Assembly: GCA_018873245.2 (NCBI GenBank)
Contig: JAEMBT020000007.1
Location: 8,749,129-8,813,128 of the forward strand
DNA length: 64,000 nt
From: Archegozetes longisetosus
Taxonomy: Eukaryota; Arthropoda; Arachnida; Sarcoptiformes; Trhypochthoniidae
Reading direction: 5' to 3'
A program made the position numbers and the translations under genes. Of this stretch, positions 1-13,604 are shown piece by piece (position 1 is the stretch's first letter; the number at the start of each line of letters is the position of its first letter). The notes beneath the pieces are model-generated. The model did not search any database. It saw only the letters and a list, made by a program, of their open reading frames with translations, and had not been told where the DNA came from.

Positions 1-271
1 TTACACTAGCCGTTAAAATAGTTAAGTCAGTACTCACATTATTGAAGCACCAGAACAGACGCTTCCATTGATTTGACTGAAAATAAGACCAAACAATATC
101 ACAATTGGAAAATCAAATCAACTAAATCAAAATTTAAATCAAATGGTTGCTCAGGTGAAGAAAAATAATCATAATTACGGCGGGATATTTACATATCTTA
201 CATATCATTTGTCCCTATCAAGTGTCATCATTTGCAACTTTTATTTTGAAATAAATCTGATTAATGCTCAC

Positions 272-1240
272 CTGCTTTGGCCACAAATCTTTGCTTGCAC
301 TTAAAGATCAAACACTGCAAATATAATTGAAATCGGATTTTGAAAAATGCTAAGACACAAAGTTTGAGATTTTATTTCTTTATTCAGTAAAAAAATATGG
401 AACGGTTTAGATGTTTTCATGTAATGTTCAACTGGCAAAATATATCATCAATTCAATAATTTAACTGTATTATAAAGGTGCTAAACCGTCGACTTTGAAC
501 TTACTATTCCATGAAATATTTATGGAATCTGCAATTAAAAAATAAAGGCGTCAGAATAACCTTAGTGATTAGAGAAAATATTAAATACTAGAAGCATATA
601 AATAATCAGAAACTACTGCTATCAGTTAATCATAGTATCTCATAGAGATTCCCACTTTAGCGAATCATCATTATGTATAAGAGAACATAATCAACAGTGA
701 TACTAACCGTAATTACGATAATATGAATATAACACCAAACACTTTTTCGTAGTGCACTATACGAGTATTTCCTATACAAAACAAACATTTATTACAACAC
801 GCTTATACCAAATGTATTACAAAATACAATCAAGAGGAATGAATCAGATAGAGCTAATTGAATCCATCAATAGAATCAGAGATCTTGGTGGTAAACAAGT
901 ATCATCATGTCATCCCGTCATGTATGAAATATAAAATTCAAACTTACCGTTTAATAGATTATCATAAGTCGTTTTATACTGCTTGCATCAATACTTTCAT
1001 TGCTAAAAATCAAAATCATATACTAATTAACAAATTGTAGATTAGAAGCTCAAATATTTTAATCAATTAAAAGGTATCAGAAAGGCTGAATGATTCGTTC
1101 ATCGACTTCAGAAAAATTAATGGGAAGTCATTTTGGCTTTCATCAAATTAATTGATTGAAAAGAAACTTAATACAAGCAACATGAAGTACCTTTGGTAGT
1201 AGAGGCTAAGCTTCAATTTGACTTTGGATAAAGCGTTTAC
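272..1240 (-). CDS. Weak candidate: three linked exons of an unknown membrane protein, running off the left edge
   Basis: I do not recognise a family. On the minus strand three short open segments have good splice borders and compatible phases: 1240-1191 (after a T-rich ...tttttcag), 771-708 and 314-272 (ttgcag before it, gtgagc after it). Joined, they read a basic stretch, then a hydrophobic run rich in I/V/W/Y that could be a membrane helix, then a Cys/Lys-rich tail. A further exon-like segment at about 78-40, with strong ttttcag and gtgagt borders, would add a short tail ending in TAA. No start codon or upstream exon was found. In sequence this AT-rich, such segments can arise by chance. 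Confidence 0.25.
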
Positions 1241-4200
1241 CTGAAAAAACAAAGAATAGGTTACAGATGGTAGCAATTAATTTCAAAGCTTAGATCGAAC
1301 CATAGTCAGATAGGGGCGAAAATAAGTTAAAATCACTTAAATTCAGTTGAACTATAAAATCATCACTTATTCATTACCAATACTTAATTAACTACTAAAT
1401 TATTCTCACTTTTTATCAAAGCCATCATCGAGTCACCTGAAAGATAGAAAATCAATTAATTGTAACTAAGAGAAATGTAATCAAGTCATTTCATTTGTTT
1501 GTAAGTAATGTTCAAATTCAGTGATAGTGGTATACGATTCGTCATCGATTCACTCAAGAGTAGCAAATAACAAGTCATCATTAATTCAAACATTACTTTT
1601 AAATTACGAGTAATTACATCTAATTAAACTCAGTCTTTAATATTTTAATTTATTAAACTTTAGTTTAACTAAAAGTAAAGTAATAGTTTGGGGGCTAATA
1701 CAATAGTACAGCATTGTAATTAGCTTGCACATTTGAAGCACGTTAGAAGCACATGTGTTCTTTGTTTCAATTGAAGGCTTATCTAACTCGCCGATCAACT
1801 GACGATTTCAAACCTTACACATGTAATCCTACCAAATTTGTGTTCGACTACATGCACATGTTTGCACATTCTACCAAATGAATGTCCTTTAATTAACATT
1901 TACGTTACAAAATATATTAAGACAAGCATTTAAAACTTTGGCATAAATTAATCTAAAAACTCGTCTAATTTCAGTATTCAATTATAGCACCAATTGAGAC
2001 AAAAATACAATCGGAATGAACTTTAGAATATAAATAAAGTTCATTATTAATGATTACTTCTACTTTAATTAGTTATTAATGAAAAAATGCATCGTTAATG
2101 GTATAACTGATTACGAAAAGTTATTCAAACGTGGCATTCATTATACGAATCAAACACGAATTCATTACAGATTTTAATTTACATCTCATTTCATTTATAA
2201 TTATATGTTATTTACTTTTATTTACCTCTTCTTAATTACGTGATGGCTTAAATTAATTAATCGCTTATAAATTAGTTTAAATTAAACTAAAGTTAAAATA
2301 AATAAAATCACAAATAAGAAACAAATGCTTTACACAGGACTGACTTGAAATCAATGGTGACTTCCGTCAGAAAGCATTGCTTTTATACCAGTCATGCGCT
2401 CTTTTATCATAACTTTTCAACAGAAAAGCGCCAACTATCGAAACTTCAATCGAGATTCAACTTTTCATCACAGGTGTCACAAACTATTCTACAGCTATTT
2501 CTATTCATTCTTATTATCACCAAACTTAAGTCATTCACTTAGTTCACTTCAAAAATTTTAATCACTTTTCAAGGCTTCTAAGCAAATGATTAAATGTTTT
2601 ATTTGAACTTAACATTATTTTGTTAGCTGTGATTAAATGTTAGTAGAACTTTAATTTCTAAGTTTTCGTGCTATCACTTTTTTATTGTATTTTCTATCCA
2701 GCAAAAGTTGGTTTCTAAATCTTGTCCAAGTCTTTACTTTACATTACAACTACACGAAATGCATTAAAAAACAAATACATTAACCTCGCAGTCGAGAATC
2801 AAACGCAAAATAAAACCTTTGCTCCAAGAGTCAACTCAAAATAATTTACTTTCACAAAGAACTAGCTAAGGACTAGAATATCAAATTTTACACCAAAGTT
2901 AACGCTTCATCTCTAGTTTTAATCAATTGTTCGTTTGAAAACAATCTAATTTTAGGATCCATAGTGTCAAACTTTAATCGACTATTTACAAATCTATTAA
3001 TTAATAGTTTCAATAATTCTAACCAATAATCGATTATGTATAACTTTTATCAATATACTTCTGAATCAATTTTAGCTTTTGTTTAAGTTATTTATCAAAA
3101 AATCGTTAATTTTAGTTGAAGTTTGAAAAAAATAGTTTTAGCCAAAGTTCAAGATTTAGTTTCCGTTTTCGAGGCATTATAATTGTGTTCGCACTGGTAT
3201 TGGTCACAATAGAATCAAAACAATTCTGACTATTGACTCGACAACTTTAAAAGTTCTTCAAAGTAAAGCTAAAGCGTGTGAAAGCAACTTTAAGATCAAA
3301 TATCAACTCAACTAATGGCATACATTTGCCTGTGATATATTTGTGGAAGTATTTCCGCAAAACATGCCAATCTCTACTTGCAAAGGTAGATTTTAAAAAC
3401 TTAAATAATTTAAGGTTTTATATTTATTTTAGTTAAAGCTTTTTAGCTGATTAAACCCTTTAATTTTAGTTAAAATTCAATTTAACTTGAGAAGTTTTAA
3501 TGTCTTATCCATCAAGACCAATCTTTCAGTTGACACATCCAATATGCTATTACATTAAGAGTTCATATAAAACTTCACATAAATGTTGATTTTCAAAATA
3601 AGTTTGCAATTCTTTCTAAATTATATCGTATAACTGAAACAAATTTCCTCTTAAAACTGCTCTAAAATAAGTTGTCAATGAGTTAATTTGAACTTTAGTT
3701 TCAACTTGAAGTCAATAAGTTAAGAGCCCATAGAGTAAAGTAGTATAAAAATAATCAAAATGAATGAGATGTTTAACTTAAAAGAATCCATTGAAACAAT
3801 TTGATTTATTAATTGAGAATAAATGTGTATTATTAGTTCATACTTATTATGAATGAGCTCTTAGTTAATCCAAATTTGAACGCTAACATCACATCTGGAT
3901 TGTTAGGTTATAAAGAAAAAAGATAAAATCTCACTATATACTTATGTATTTATATATTTTAAACAATCACTCAACATATTACTGCCTCTATTGTTCTCTT
4001 CTGCTAAATCAAATCAATGAAAACTGTAGATCTTTTCGATAACTTTTATAACAATCATTGTATTCATTAATAAGTAAGAAGACATTTGACACATTTCATT
4101 CGCACCTTCTGTTTGAATAATAAATAGGTTTTATGTTTTATTAATAGAATTTTGTCAACTCAAATATACACTTGAAACACAAGGAGAGGAGAACGTCCGA

Positions 4201-5120
4201 ACAAGTTTGCATCAGTTTAACACTTTTTTTACAAAACTCAATCACTACCGTATACCAATACAACCTTTGAGTCAATCCTTAAGTGCCAGCTATTTCAGAC
4301 TCAACCTGGAACTTGAGGGCACTCTGTCTAGCATCGGGGTATTCTGAGGTGTCAGAGCTAGTACGAGGGTTCACTATTCTCAGGGTTTTCATTTGAATAG
4401 CTCGTTATCCCTTAACCATTTTATGAGAGCTAGCTAAGCCTTAATTGGGCTTTCGTATACGACTGTAGAACTCTGCAATTCTCAGGTGTGATAGTTTTTC
4501 ATCTGAGGATTTCTTTCAATACCTAGTAGTTTCTCAGCTATCTTTTGAGTGTCAGCTGAGCCTCAAATGGGTTCTTGGTATACGGTGATAAGCCGAACAA
4601 TTTCCCTAATGACATGATCAATAAAAGTGAAGGGCTATAACTGCCACCGAATCAAAGGCACCCACACGTTAGCATTAAAAAGTTTAGAGAAGTGTTTCTG
4701 CTGAGTTTATTTGCTGTACATATAGGCTATTTAAACAAATCATTTTTTGCTGTTGAAAGCTTCATTTTCCAATTAGTGATTCTATTCTAATCAATCGATT
4801 CGGTGGCAAAAAAGGTTTACATTCACTTACAAACATGACTATCTTGTTTCCAAGATGTGGGTCAGTCATACATGAGTTTTAAGTCTTATAAAAAGATGCA
4901 TTCTTTAGCCGTTGGATATTTCGACGAATGAATAGTAGATTTAGTTTCCTAGTTATTCCTACTGTGTCTAATGAACCACATACTTCAAACGAGATGTTCA
5001 TTTATAAATATATTTTTCCATCAACTCTTACTTTAGTCAGTTCCTCACTTTCTATCATCTGCTAAACTTCATTTTAGTCATTCTTCCTTAATATTATTTC
5101 TCAATCTACTTGTCCGCATA
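1241..5120. other. Gene-free AT-rich stretch
   Basis: No coding segment with supporting splice sites or family similarity was found on either strand. The only structure noted is a set of degenerate repeats near 4281-4600, listed separately. Open frames here are short and of AT-rich composition. Confidence 0.6.
4281..4600. repeat. Degenerate tandem repeat, period about 120 bp
   Basis: Two segments with the pattern gct-R-agcct...aa..tggg...tatacg occur near 4431-4461 and 4552-4584, about 122 bases apart. Related ctcagg / ttttcat blocks sit near 4378-4395 and 4480-4503. This block is less AT-rich than its surroundings. The copies are highly diverged, so it is an old minisatellite or a decayed element. 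Confidence 0.35.
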
Positions 5121-7284
5121 ATGTTCGTTATATATCTTACTATTACTTCTTGTGTGAGTATATCTTTGTGTCATTATATTCCAAGTCTCGATTAAAGCTT
5201 CGATAGTCTGTCAGAATTTCTCTAACGATTTATGATGTGTGCTTTGATTAACTAACACATTTTGTACATTATGACTGTGTTTAATCTTAGATAATATTAT
5301 TCGGTGTGGAAGCATCGGAAGATGGAAATCAAGTGGGATTACCTTATCTGACTGAAAGTCATAATCCTCATTTTTCATCAAAATTTCAGAGAGCCTTTGA
5401 AAGCATTGGATCAGCGCTAAGCAATCAGGGCTCCAAAGAGATTGATATTAAAACAAAGTTTGCAATCTCAACTTATTTTATAACTCTATCTTCTTCTATA
5501 ACTTTTTTTCTATTTGATTCTATAGTGAACAAACTTTTCCTAAACCAGAACCTCAAGAAGAGTTTGTGGAAGTAAGTCAACAACAGGATAAAAATAGAAA
5601 GCCTTACGATTCGTCGAATGGTCAAATTAGTTTGGACAACTCAGAAGAAGGAAAATCTGAACGATTGAGGGAACATTTTTGGACACAACTGTTTCTTAAA
5701 CATGACACAAATCAGCGAAACCAACATTTGAGACAAGAGCCTCAACATCAGGGACTACTGACTTACGAAATACAATCAAAAGCTTTCGACAACAAACTGA
5801 AAAACGGTAAAAACGGTGATAATTCTCAAGTGCATCATATCGTACAAAATGAAGAGCCACTGAAATTGGTTCCAATCGAAATACCAGTGGATACAACTCC
5901 AAGTGCTTTATTTGTCATAAACGCTCCTTCGCTAAGAAATGGGCAGTTTTCTATAAAGAAAGACACGCAAAACAACGAACAGCATTTTGCGGATCTTCCG
6001 GAAGAGATTGGGCAAGAGTTCGAGGTGAACAAAAATAAACACGATGGAAAAGATCGCTCACAATTGCAATTATATCCAAAACAACCTATTTTATCCAAAC
6101 CTAAAATTCTTGCTATAGAAGCAAAATGTTCTAAAGATGCGATTCAAGTCAGAATCACTTACGACAAACCCTTTGATGGTATTATTTACACGAAAGGGTA
6201 CTATGGAGACCCTGCTTGTCATTTCGTTGATCAGCGATCGGGTCAACTCGTTTATGAGTTTCTACTAGAAGTCAATCGTTGCGGAACTACTTTTGTCGAT
6301 GAATTTGCTTCTAGAGGAGAATCATTTCTTGAAAATACTTTAATATTTCAAAATGAGCCAGCACTTCAAGAAGTTTGGGACTCATCGAGACATTTAAAAT
6401 GTATGTGGAGTGGAGTTTTTGACAAGACAGTACAGACTTCAGTCAATGTGGATGTACTCGACTCACAAACCATAACATATAGCGGCGATTCAGTAGAGAG
6501 TCATATGGATGTGCAATACGGTCACGGACCTAATGCTGCACCAGTTCAGGGATTTGTACGGATTGGCGATGACCTAACGCTTTCTGTTTCATTAGTTGGT
6601 TCGGACGCTAACAACTTTGATTTGCATGTCAAGGACTGTATAGCGCACGATGGAGATATTAGAAATTCGGTTCAATTGACTGATGAGAGAGGTTGTGTTC
6701 TTAAAAAGAAACTATTAGGTCCATGGCAGAAACAAAGAAACATTAATGACGCAGCTGTTACCACTTTTTCTTACATGCAAGCTTTTAGGTTTCCTGAAAA
6801 AATGGAAGTCTATTTCGAATGTAATATTGAAATCTGTAAATACGAGTGCAGAAACTTCTGTCAAGAATATGAAGAAGTTCAAATTAGAAGAACTAGTGAT
6901 AACAGTGAAGACGAAAAGAAAAAAAGAGCCAAGAGAACAGTTACCAGTGGTAGCAGCGCTCGAAATGATACGCGAACAGAACCCATTCGATTGCTTCGAG
7001 GTATTCGAGTTGTAGTTCCCAACGATCTTGACTTTATCGAAGCTCGAAACATGAGCACATCGTTGAAAAATGAGCTGATATTAGATCGAAATAACACAAT
7101 CTGTGTCCCGATCACTAACTTCACAATGAGTTTATTCATGATTCTTATAACTCTTATAATTTTATGCATAATTACTTCAGTTTTATGTTTGAGGTATTTT
7201 GAGACTAAAAGTTTTAACAAAAATTCAATTGGAGTCATAAATGATAAGTTTATTAATGATATAATTGGTTACAAACATTCATGA
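5121..7284 (+). CDS. Zona pellucida (ZP) domain type I membrane protein, cuticle/apical matrix type
   Basis: Exons 5121-5153, 5291-5457 and 5526-7284 join into 652 codons. The start is the ATG at 5121: exon 1 encodes 11 residues, ends at a gtgagt donor, and splices in phase to complete a signal peptide (about residues 1-19). Residues 20-260 are polar and probably disordered. The ZP domain runs from about 265 to 500, with many cysteines and the typical GYYGDPACHF-like stretch. A dibasic RAKR furin-type site lies near residue 533, followed by one hydrophobic membrane segment at about 600-622 and a short cytoplasmic tail. ZP proteins are secreted or shed after furin cleavage and polymerise in the apical extracellular matrix. 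Drosophila relatives shape cuticle and denticles. Which paralogue this is cannot be told. The 68-base second intron has a gtttgc donor. Confidence 0.88.
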
Positions 7285-7895
7285 GAGCTCTTGTAATTGT
7301 TATTGTTGTATATTAAGAATTGAAATTTTTTACTGAAGTGTTTACTGAAGTTTAACTGAAGTTTACTGTAGTTTTGAATAAGTTCTGTATAGTTATCAAA
7401 CATAAATGTCTAGTAAAAACTTGTGCTAAAAACTTATAAATAAACAAATCAGCACTTGATCCTTATTTCTTAAGTGTTGTCAAACTTAAATTGCGTTCGG
7501 AGTGAATTGGGTTGTAATTGTATGAATACAAGTGAAAAGGATTGACAGATGGAATAGACTTGAAAAGTTAACCTATTTATGACAGTCAGTTCATTAAAAG
7601 TGTGAGAAAAGTTAACGTTCAGACCTCTAACGCGTGTTTCGGTTTAGAGTCTACGCGTAGTTCAATACATCTGATTTGGTTAAAAACTAATTAATTATTT
7701 ATTTAATCATATATTTTCTCATGTTTCCACTCTATTCAAATACTAGTTCTTTTAATCATTTGTTTGTCTACTTGTTCAGTCAATTGTTTCATAAATATTG
7801 CATTGTTTCAACATAAATATCGTTTGTTTACAGTATTATTACTATAAAAACTAATTTCAATATTAATTACGCGTTTGTTTCTATCGATTAAAATA
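7285..7895. other. Intergenic, 3' of the ZP gene and 5' of GCN2
   Basis: AT-rich with no coding signal. It holds the 3' UTR of the ZP gene and presumably the GCN2 promoter. An ACGCGT-centred pair of short inverted motifs lies near 7629-7660. Confidence 0.5.
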
Positions 7896-10800
7896 ATGGA
7901 AAGCATAAGCGAAACAACTCAGCGACAAATTGACGAATTGAGTGCTCTTAAGGCTATCTTCTGCAATGATTTGAGGGATTTAAGGCACTCGGGTAGAGAG
8001 AACGCGAGCAACAACTGGTCTCCAATTGAAGTAGAGATCTCTTTGAAGCCAATGGTCAGTATGTCTGAACTGAACAAAGAGGTTTATGTCACAGTTGACC
8101 TCTATGTCAAGTGTGGCAAAAAATACCCAAACGTTATTCCCGACGAGATCTCACTGAGGAACGTGAAGGGATTGTCGTCTGTTGTCTGCGATCAATTGAG
8201 ATCAGAGTTGTATGAGTTAGCCAAAAGCTTAAGAGGAGAAGTGATGATATTTCAGTTCACAGATCATGTCCGCCAATTTCTTCACAAACACGATAAGCCA
8301 CCCCTTAAGAGCTTTTACGATGAAATGCTTTCGCAAAGAACTAAACTTGAAATGCAAAAGAATTTAGAGATGGAGAAACAAATGGAAACCATCAGAATTA
8401 GAGAAGAACTCAAACGAAAACAATTAGAAGAAGAATTGCAGAGAAAGCAAATGGCATTATTAGAAGAATCTCGAATGAGACGAGAATCTCGTGAAGACAT
8501 TGGAGTAACTAATTCTTTTTCACTAAATGAGGCCAAACGTGGTTTCAACTCTTCGTTATCAAAATGTTGTTTAAATCACGGAACAGTTTGTATTGCATTC
8601 ATAGTTAATGGCATTGAACGTAAAATACAAAGAGGAAAATGTATTTTTCACAACCATTTGCGTCAATCAGTTGAATATATAGGACTTGATTTATCAAGTG
8701 GAGAACCGGTGGTTGTAATTGAATGGATTTTGAATATCAATCAAGTAAAACAAAACCCTTTACTTGAATACGAATCTGTTAGTGAGAAGAGTGTCGACGA
8801 TATAGTCGGTCGCATCTCCAAAATTGACAATTTTTTCAAGTCAAAAATGAAATCTTTAGATCATTCAAATCTAGTCCGCTATTTGTCGATGCAATACTCA
8901 ATCGAATCCGATTATATTGTTATAAATCTATTACAAGAGTATATAAATGGAAATTCTTTGTTTAGTTTAGCGAATCTTATGAGAGGACAACCATTGGATA
9001 TAAGTTTGATTAGGAGTTACTCAAAAGAAATATTGGAAGTTCTGAACTATTTACATAAACAGAATTGCCCTCACGGAGATTTAAGGGAAACAAATGTTTA
9101 CATCGATAGCATTGCCGGCAATATAAAGATAAGCGGATATTATTTAGAAAAACAGATTCATGACTTATATTGTGAAGTTAATGATGACCACTCAAAACCT
9201 TTCAGTTCAAATATACTTTCGACAAATGTTCACAGACTAATGATGAGAGACATATATCAGTTCGGATTTTTAATAAGTGCCATAAGTAGTGATTGGAATT
9301 TCATTAAAGATCCCCAATATCTTCATTTTAAAAGTAAAGTCAATAGGCATAATTTCAGTCATGACTTTAGCAACTTTTTGGAGAAATGTATAGATTCAGA
9401 TGAGAATGCTCGATGGTCTCCAGAATTGCTTCTTCAGCATCCTTTCATAGTTTCTCAAAAAAGTGCTTTCACTTCAAACACCAGTAAAAATGATTATGAG
9501 TTGAGATTACTTCCGATTTCGAAAGACAAACCAGAACTACCAGAAGAAGGAAAGATGAACGAGAAGAACTACGACTCTAAAGTTTTGTTAAGTTCTATTG
9601 TAATGTCTAAAGCGCACTCTCGATTCGCAAACGAGTTCGAAGTTTTAGACGAACTTGGAAGAGGTTTGACTATCTTTTATGGCCAATTAGTATAATATAA
9701 TCATTGACTTTCATTTTATTTGAGTGGTTTATGCTTACAAAAAGTTTATAGCTCGATAAATTTAGAAATCAATTATCTTACCGCTAGTATCGTGTCATCC
9801 GAAAGTCTCAATCTATGGTTAAAAGTTTATGATCATTGTTGGCGTGTGTTTTACTTCAAGGGCAGATTAGAAACAAACACATTGACGTTTTGCATAGAAA
9901 TTTTAGATACAGAACCTGAATATATTTGTCCCTAATTTTCATTCTAAGTAAAGCACGCGCCAACAATGACGCAGAAAAATAGATTATGGATTGGGCTTTC
10001 CGATCAGGTGATAAGATGAAATGTGTTGGCGTTGTACGTCTGCTGACATTCTCATAGAAACTTAGTGTAAAACTTTTAATTTAAATGTAAAGTGTTTTAT
10101 AAGTGCCATTACATAGGAATAAGTTTTGCCTTATTGAAAGTATTGCATACTGTATACCTAACATTACTCATAGATATCTTTAGGTTATATTTGTATATAA
10201 TTTAGTGATAAGAATTTGCTCCAACTCCCTTTAAATGCTTTAATAATTTTTAGGTGGATTTGGCTGTGTTCACAAAGTCAAGAATTTACTCGATGGCAGA
10301 TGTTATGCTTTGAAAAGGATATTAATAAATCCTTTAAACCATTCACTTTACCAAAAATTAAAGAGAGGTCAATCTACTTTCAAGACTAAATCACGAAAAT
10401 ATTGTTCGATACTTCTGCTCATGGATTGAAACTGAAGAAGACGACGCTCAAACTGATGAAGAGCAGAGTTCTAGTGGTAAAGTGAGCGATAACTTAACAC
10501 AAATTAGTTCGAGAAAAAAAACTAATGCCAAAAAGAGTAGTAATGAAGATTCGTCCGACTCTGAGTCATCTTCTATTGGAGATGTCGACTACGAGGCAGA
10601 AGAAGATATTTTTGGCACTTCTTTTTTAGTCCAAATTCCTCATAAGGTTTCGAATTCTTCTGATGATCAGTATGTCATATTCGAAGGAAGTGGCTATATA
10701 TGTGCAGAACAGAGTTCAACGATTGCTTCCAAGGATTCTAGTCATCAAAATTCGACGGAAGAAAAAGTAGTGAAAGTTCCGAAGCAATACATGTACATTC

Positions 10801-13604
10801 AAATGGAACTATGTGAAAAAAGTACTTTAAGAGATGCCATCGATAGTGGACTTTATAACGAGACCCATCGAAAAAGAAGACTATTTAGAGAAATAGTTGA
10901 GGGTTTGGTACATATACACCAACAGGGAATGATTCACAGAGACTTAAAACCTGGAAATATATTTCTTGATGTGAACGATCACGTGAAAATCGGTGATTTC
11001 GGATTAGCAAAAGAGATCTATTTTATTAAAGATGAAAACTTTGTTTCGTCATCGATTGATACGCAAGCAAACCTAAACCAAGAATCAGATAAGTTTCGGT
11101 TAACTGGAAGAATAGGTACTCCTTTTTATGTGGCGCCTGAACTCACAGTCAACGCAGATATCAATTCAAATAAGATATTATACACCCAAAAAGTCGATAT
11201 TTACTCGTTGGGTATAATATTCTTCGAGATGTCATATCCATTTCAAACATTAATGGAAAGAACTAAAGTAGTAATTGCTTTGAGGAAACCAGAAATACAT
11301 TTACCAGACGATGTGAACCAATACTTCACAGAAATGGAAATTAAGCTTCTAAAAGATCTATTACAACACGATTACTCATTGCGTCCTTCTTCTTCAGAAC
11401 TTTTAGCTTCTGATTATTTGCCTGCACCTGAAATGGAAGAAAAAGAAGAACAGAATGTGATCAGACGCGCGGTTCAGAACCCAAGAACCAAAATTCATAA
11501 ATACATGTTAAATCTTTTATTTCAGAAAGAAGTCTCTGAAATTGAAGACTATGTCTATGATGTAAATGACCAACATTTTGGTGATAGTGTTCGAGCAAAA
11601 AGTGACTATTGCACTTTTTCAAAGAAGCAGAGAGTCTTTCAATACGTTTATTCAACGTTACAAGCGATAATGCAAAGCCATTGTGCCATTTCTTTATCAC
11701 TTCCTACTCTCATCCCTAAGCATTCGACTCGAAAATACGGAGGCAATGATGTATTTTATGTGATTGATCACAGCGGATCCATAGTTTCACTGCCTCATGA
11801 TCTTAGAGTGCCATTTGCCAGATATATAGCTCGCAATAACATCTGTCATTTGAGAAGGTACTCAATAGAAAAAGTTTATCGTCAAAGGCGTGTTCTCGCT
11901 TACCATCCGAGAGAGTTATGGGAATGTGCTTTCGATATTGTAACGACAAAATACCCCAATTCCTGTCATATAATGCCAGACATAGAGGTCTTGAATGTTC
12001 TCTGCCGTGTTCTGCAACAGTTCCCAATGTTGGTATCTGGACTGACTCTTAAGGTAAATCATATGAAACTAGTGAGAGCTATTTTGCATTATTGTGATAT
12101 ACCAGAGAAGGAACACGACAAAGTGATTGAACTGATCGCTGAATGCAGTTTAGCTAAGTTAACGCAAAATTTCATCAAAGACTCCAACGACAGCTCGAAT
12201 TTTTCCCTCGCTTTTAAAATCATGTCTCAAAGAAAGAAAATGATGGAGAAATTGATTGACGAAACGAAAATCAATTTACTTTTCCAATTGATTGACTTGG
12301 AACAAGACTCAGTGAAGAAGTTGGCCTCAAACATTAAGACACATATGAGGAGGAAAGGAACGAAACAGCAAAATGCTCTCGAAGTGGCTAAAAAGGCATT
12401 GAAAGAGTTGGAACTTATTCTGTTTCACGCGGAAAAATTAGGAAATTTTAATAAATTTTCTATCAAAATATCACCAGGGTTTGTGATGAGTGGTTCGTCT
12501 TCTACTATGTATTCGGGCATGATTTTTCAATTGGAGCGTGAAATCAAGCATAAAAAACCAACAAATCGACAACTTTCTAGTGTAATAGCCATTGGAGGAC
12601 GTTATGACGATTTACTGACACATTTCGGTATATTGAGTGAGAAAAATGATAAATTGGTCGAATCTAAAGGAGCGGTTGGGATAAGCATCGAGTTCGAGAA
12701 AATCATGAAATCTGTTTTAGATGAAGAGTCGAAGACTAAAACTACTTTCGGTTATATTATTGATGTAGTGGTTTGCTCTCTAATGACCGAAAGTTCTGAC
12801 ATTATACTCAGAGAGTTGTGTTCTATAACTAAAGAGTTTTGGACTTCTGGAGTCAAAGTATTTTGTTTCTCAGAAGACTTGCCGAAAAATATTGATGAAT
12901 TACATAAGTTTTGTTTGGCGAATAGTGTTCGATATGCTATTGTTTTAAAAGAAAATTTGGACTCAAATCTATCAAGCTTTCATCAGGTGACCGCAAAGTC
13001 ATTTGCTTATGAGAAAGAAAGGTATATCGCCAAAATGAATGGTAACGTTTCCGATGTGGTCGAGTATGTCATACGATCCATTGCATCTCTAAAGAATGAA
13101 GTGAGCAATGTTCCAATTATGGCCAATATGGATCAGAATGTCATTGTTCGCAGTGATAGCAGCAAATTCATTAATAACCAATCTATGTTTCCAAATGACA
13201 CCAATTATAGTCCCTCGTCAGCGATTGCTTGTAATATTAAAGTCAGTTTCATGACGATGGAAAAACTACAGCCCGCTTCCAAACGAAGATATGAGAACAA
13301 TATCATATCCCATTTGTCCACTGCTCTCAACTTCGTTATGACTAACACTATTATCGAAGTGCTCGCTGTAGATCTTCCGTTCAAAGTGATTAAAACGATT
13401 GCCGGTGAAGTAGAATTTGATGGTGAGAATGAGACGAAGATTGCATTTGAAAGAAGCAAATTTTTGATTATGGACAAACATCAGCGATTTCGTAAATATA
13501 TCGATCAGGCTATGGATTTTATCTACAATCGCAAAGTTGACAATAAATGCTCGATTCTTATTATTATCAGTATTGTTGATATGAAGTTCAAAATTTTGGA
13601 CTAA
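7896..13604 (+). CDS. GCN2: eIF2alpha kinase GCN2 (EIF2AK4), with one local reading-frame break
   Basis: GCN2 senses uncharged tRNA and phosphorylates eIF2alpha to reduce translation when amino acids are scarce. Exon 1 is 7896-9663 and exon 2 is 10254-13604. Domain order fits the family: RWD (about residues 10-125), a Lys/Glu-rich helix (145-200), a degenerate pseudokinase (245-520), the active kinase from about 575 with a GRGGFG loop split by the intron, an acidic insert, HRDLKPGN (about 817) and DFG (about 837), then a HisRS-like region (about 1040-1400) and a C-terminal domain. Length is about 1,706 residues against roughly 1,650 in mammals. The start is the ATG at 7896, just before the RWD. 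Oddity: between 10256 and about 10362 the frame changes at an aaagagaggtc run. Losing two bases or gaining one would explain it. Uncorrected, the protein stops soon after the kinase N-lobe begins. Confidence 0.92.
9834..9968. mobile_element. Fold-back (MITE-like) element in the GCN2 intron
   Basis: Inside the 590-base GCN2 intron, cattgttggcgtgtgttttactt (9834 onward) is matched in reverse complement by aagtaaagcacgcgccaacaatg (ending about 9968). The arms are about 24 bases with few mismatches, and the match weakens inward to about 45 bases. No transposase fragment is visible. It is probably a non-autonomous inverted-repeat insertion. Confidence 0.55.

Noticed and set aside
2345-2542. 65-codon plus-strand frame
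   Set aside because: Low-complexity AT-rich composition, no Kozak context, splice or family support.
9720-9935. 71-codon frame between the GCN2 exons
   Set aside because: Lies wholly inside the GCN2 intron and overlaps its fold-back element.
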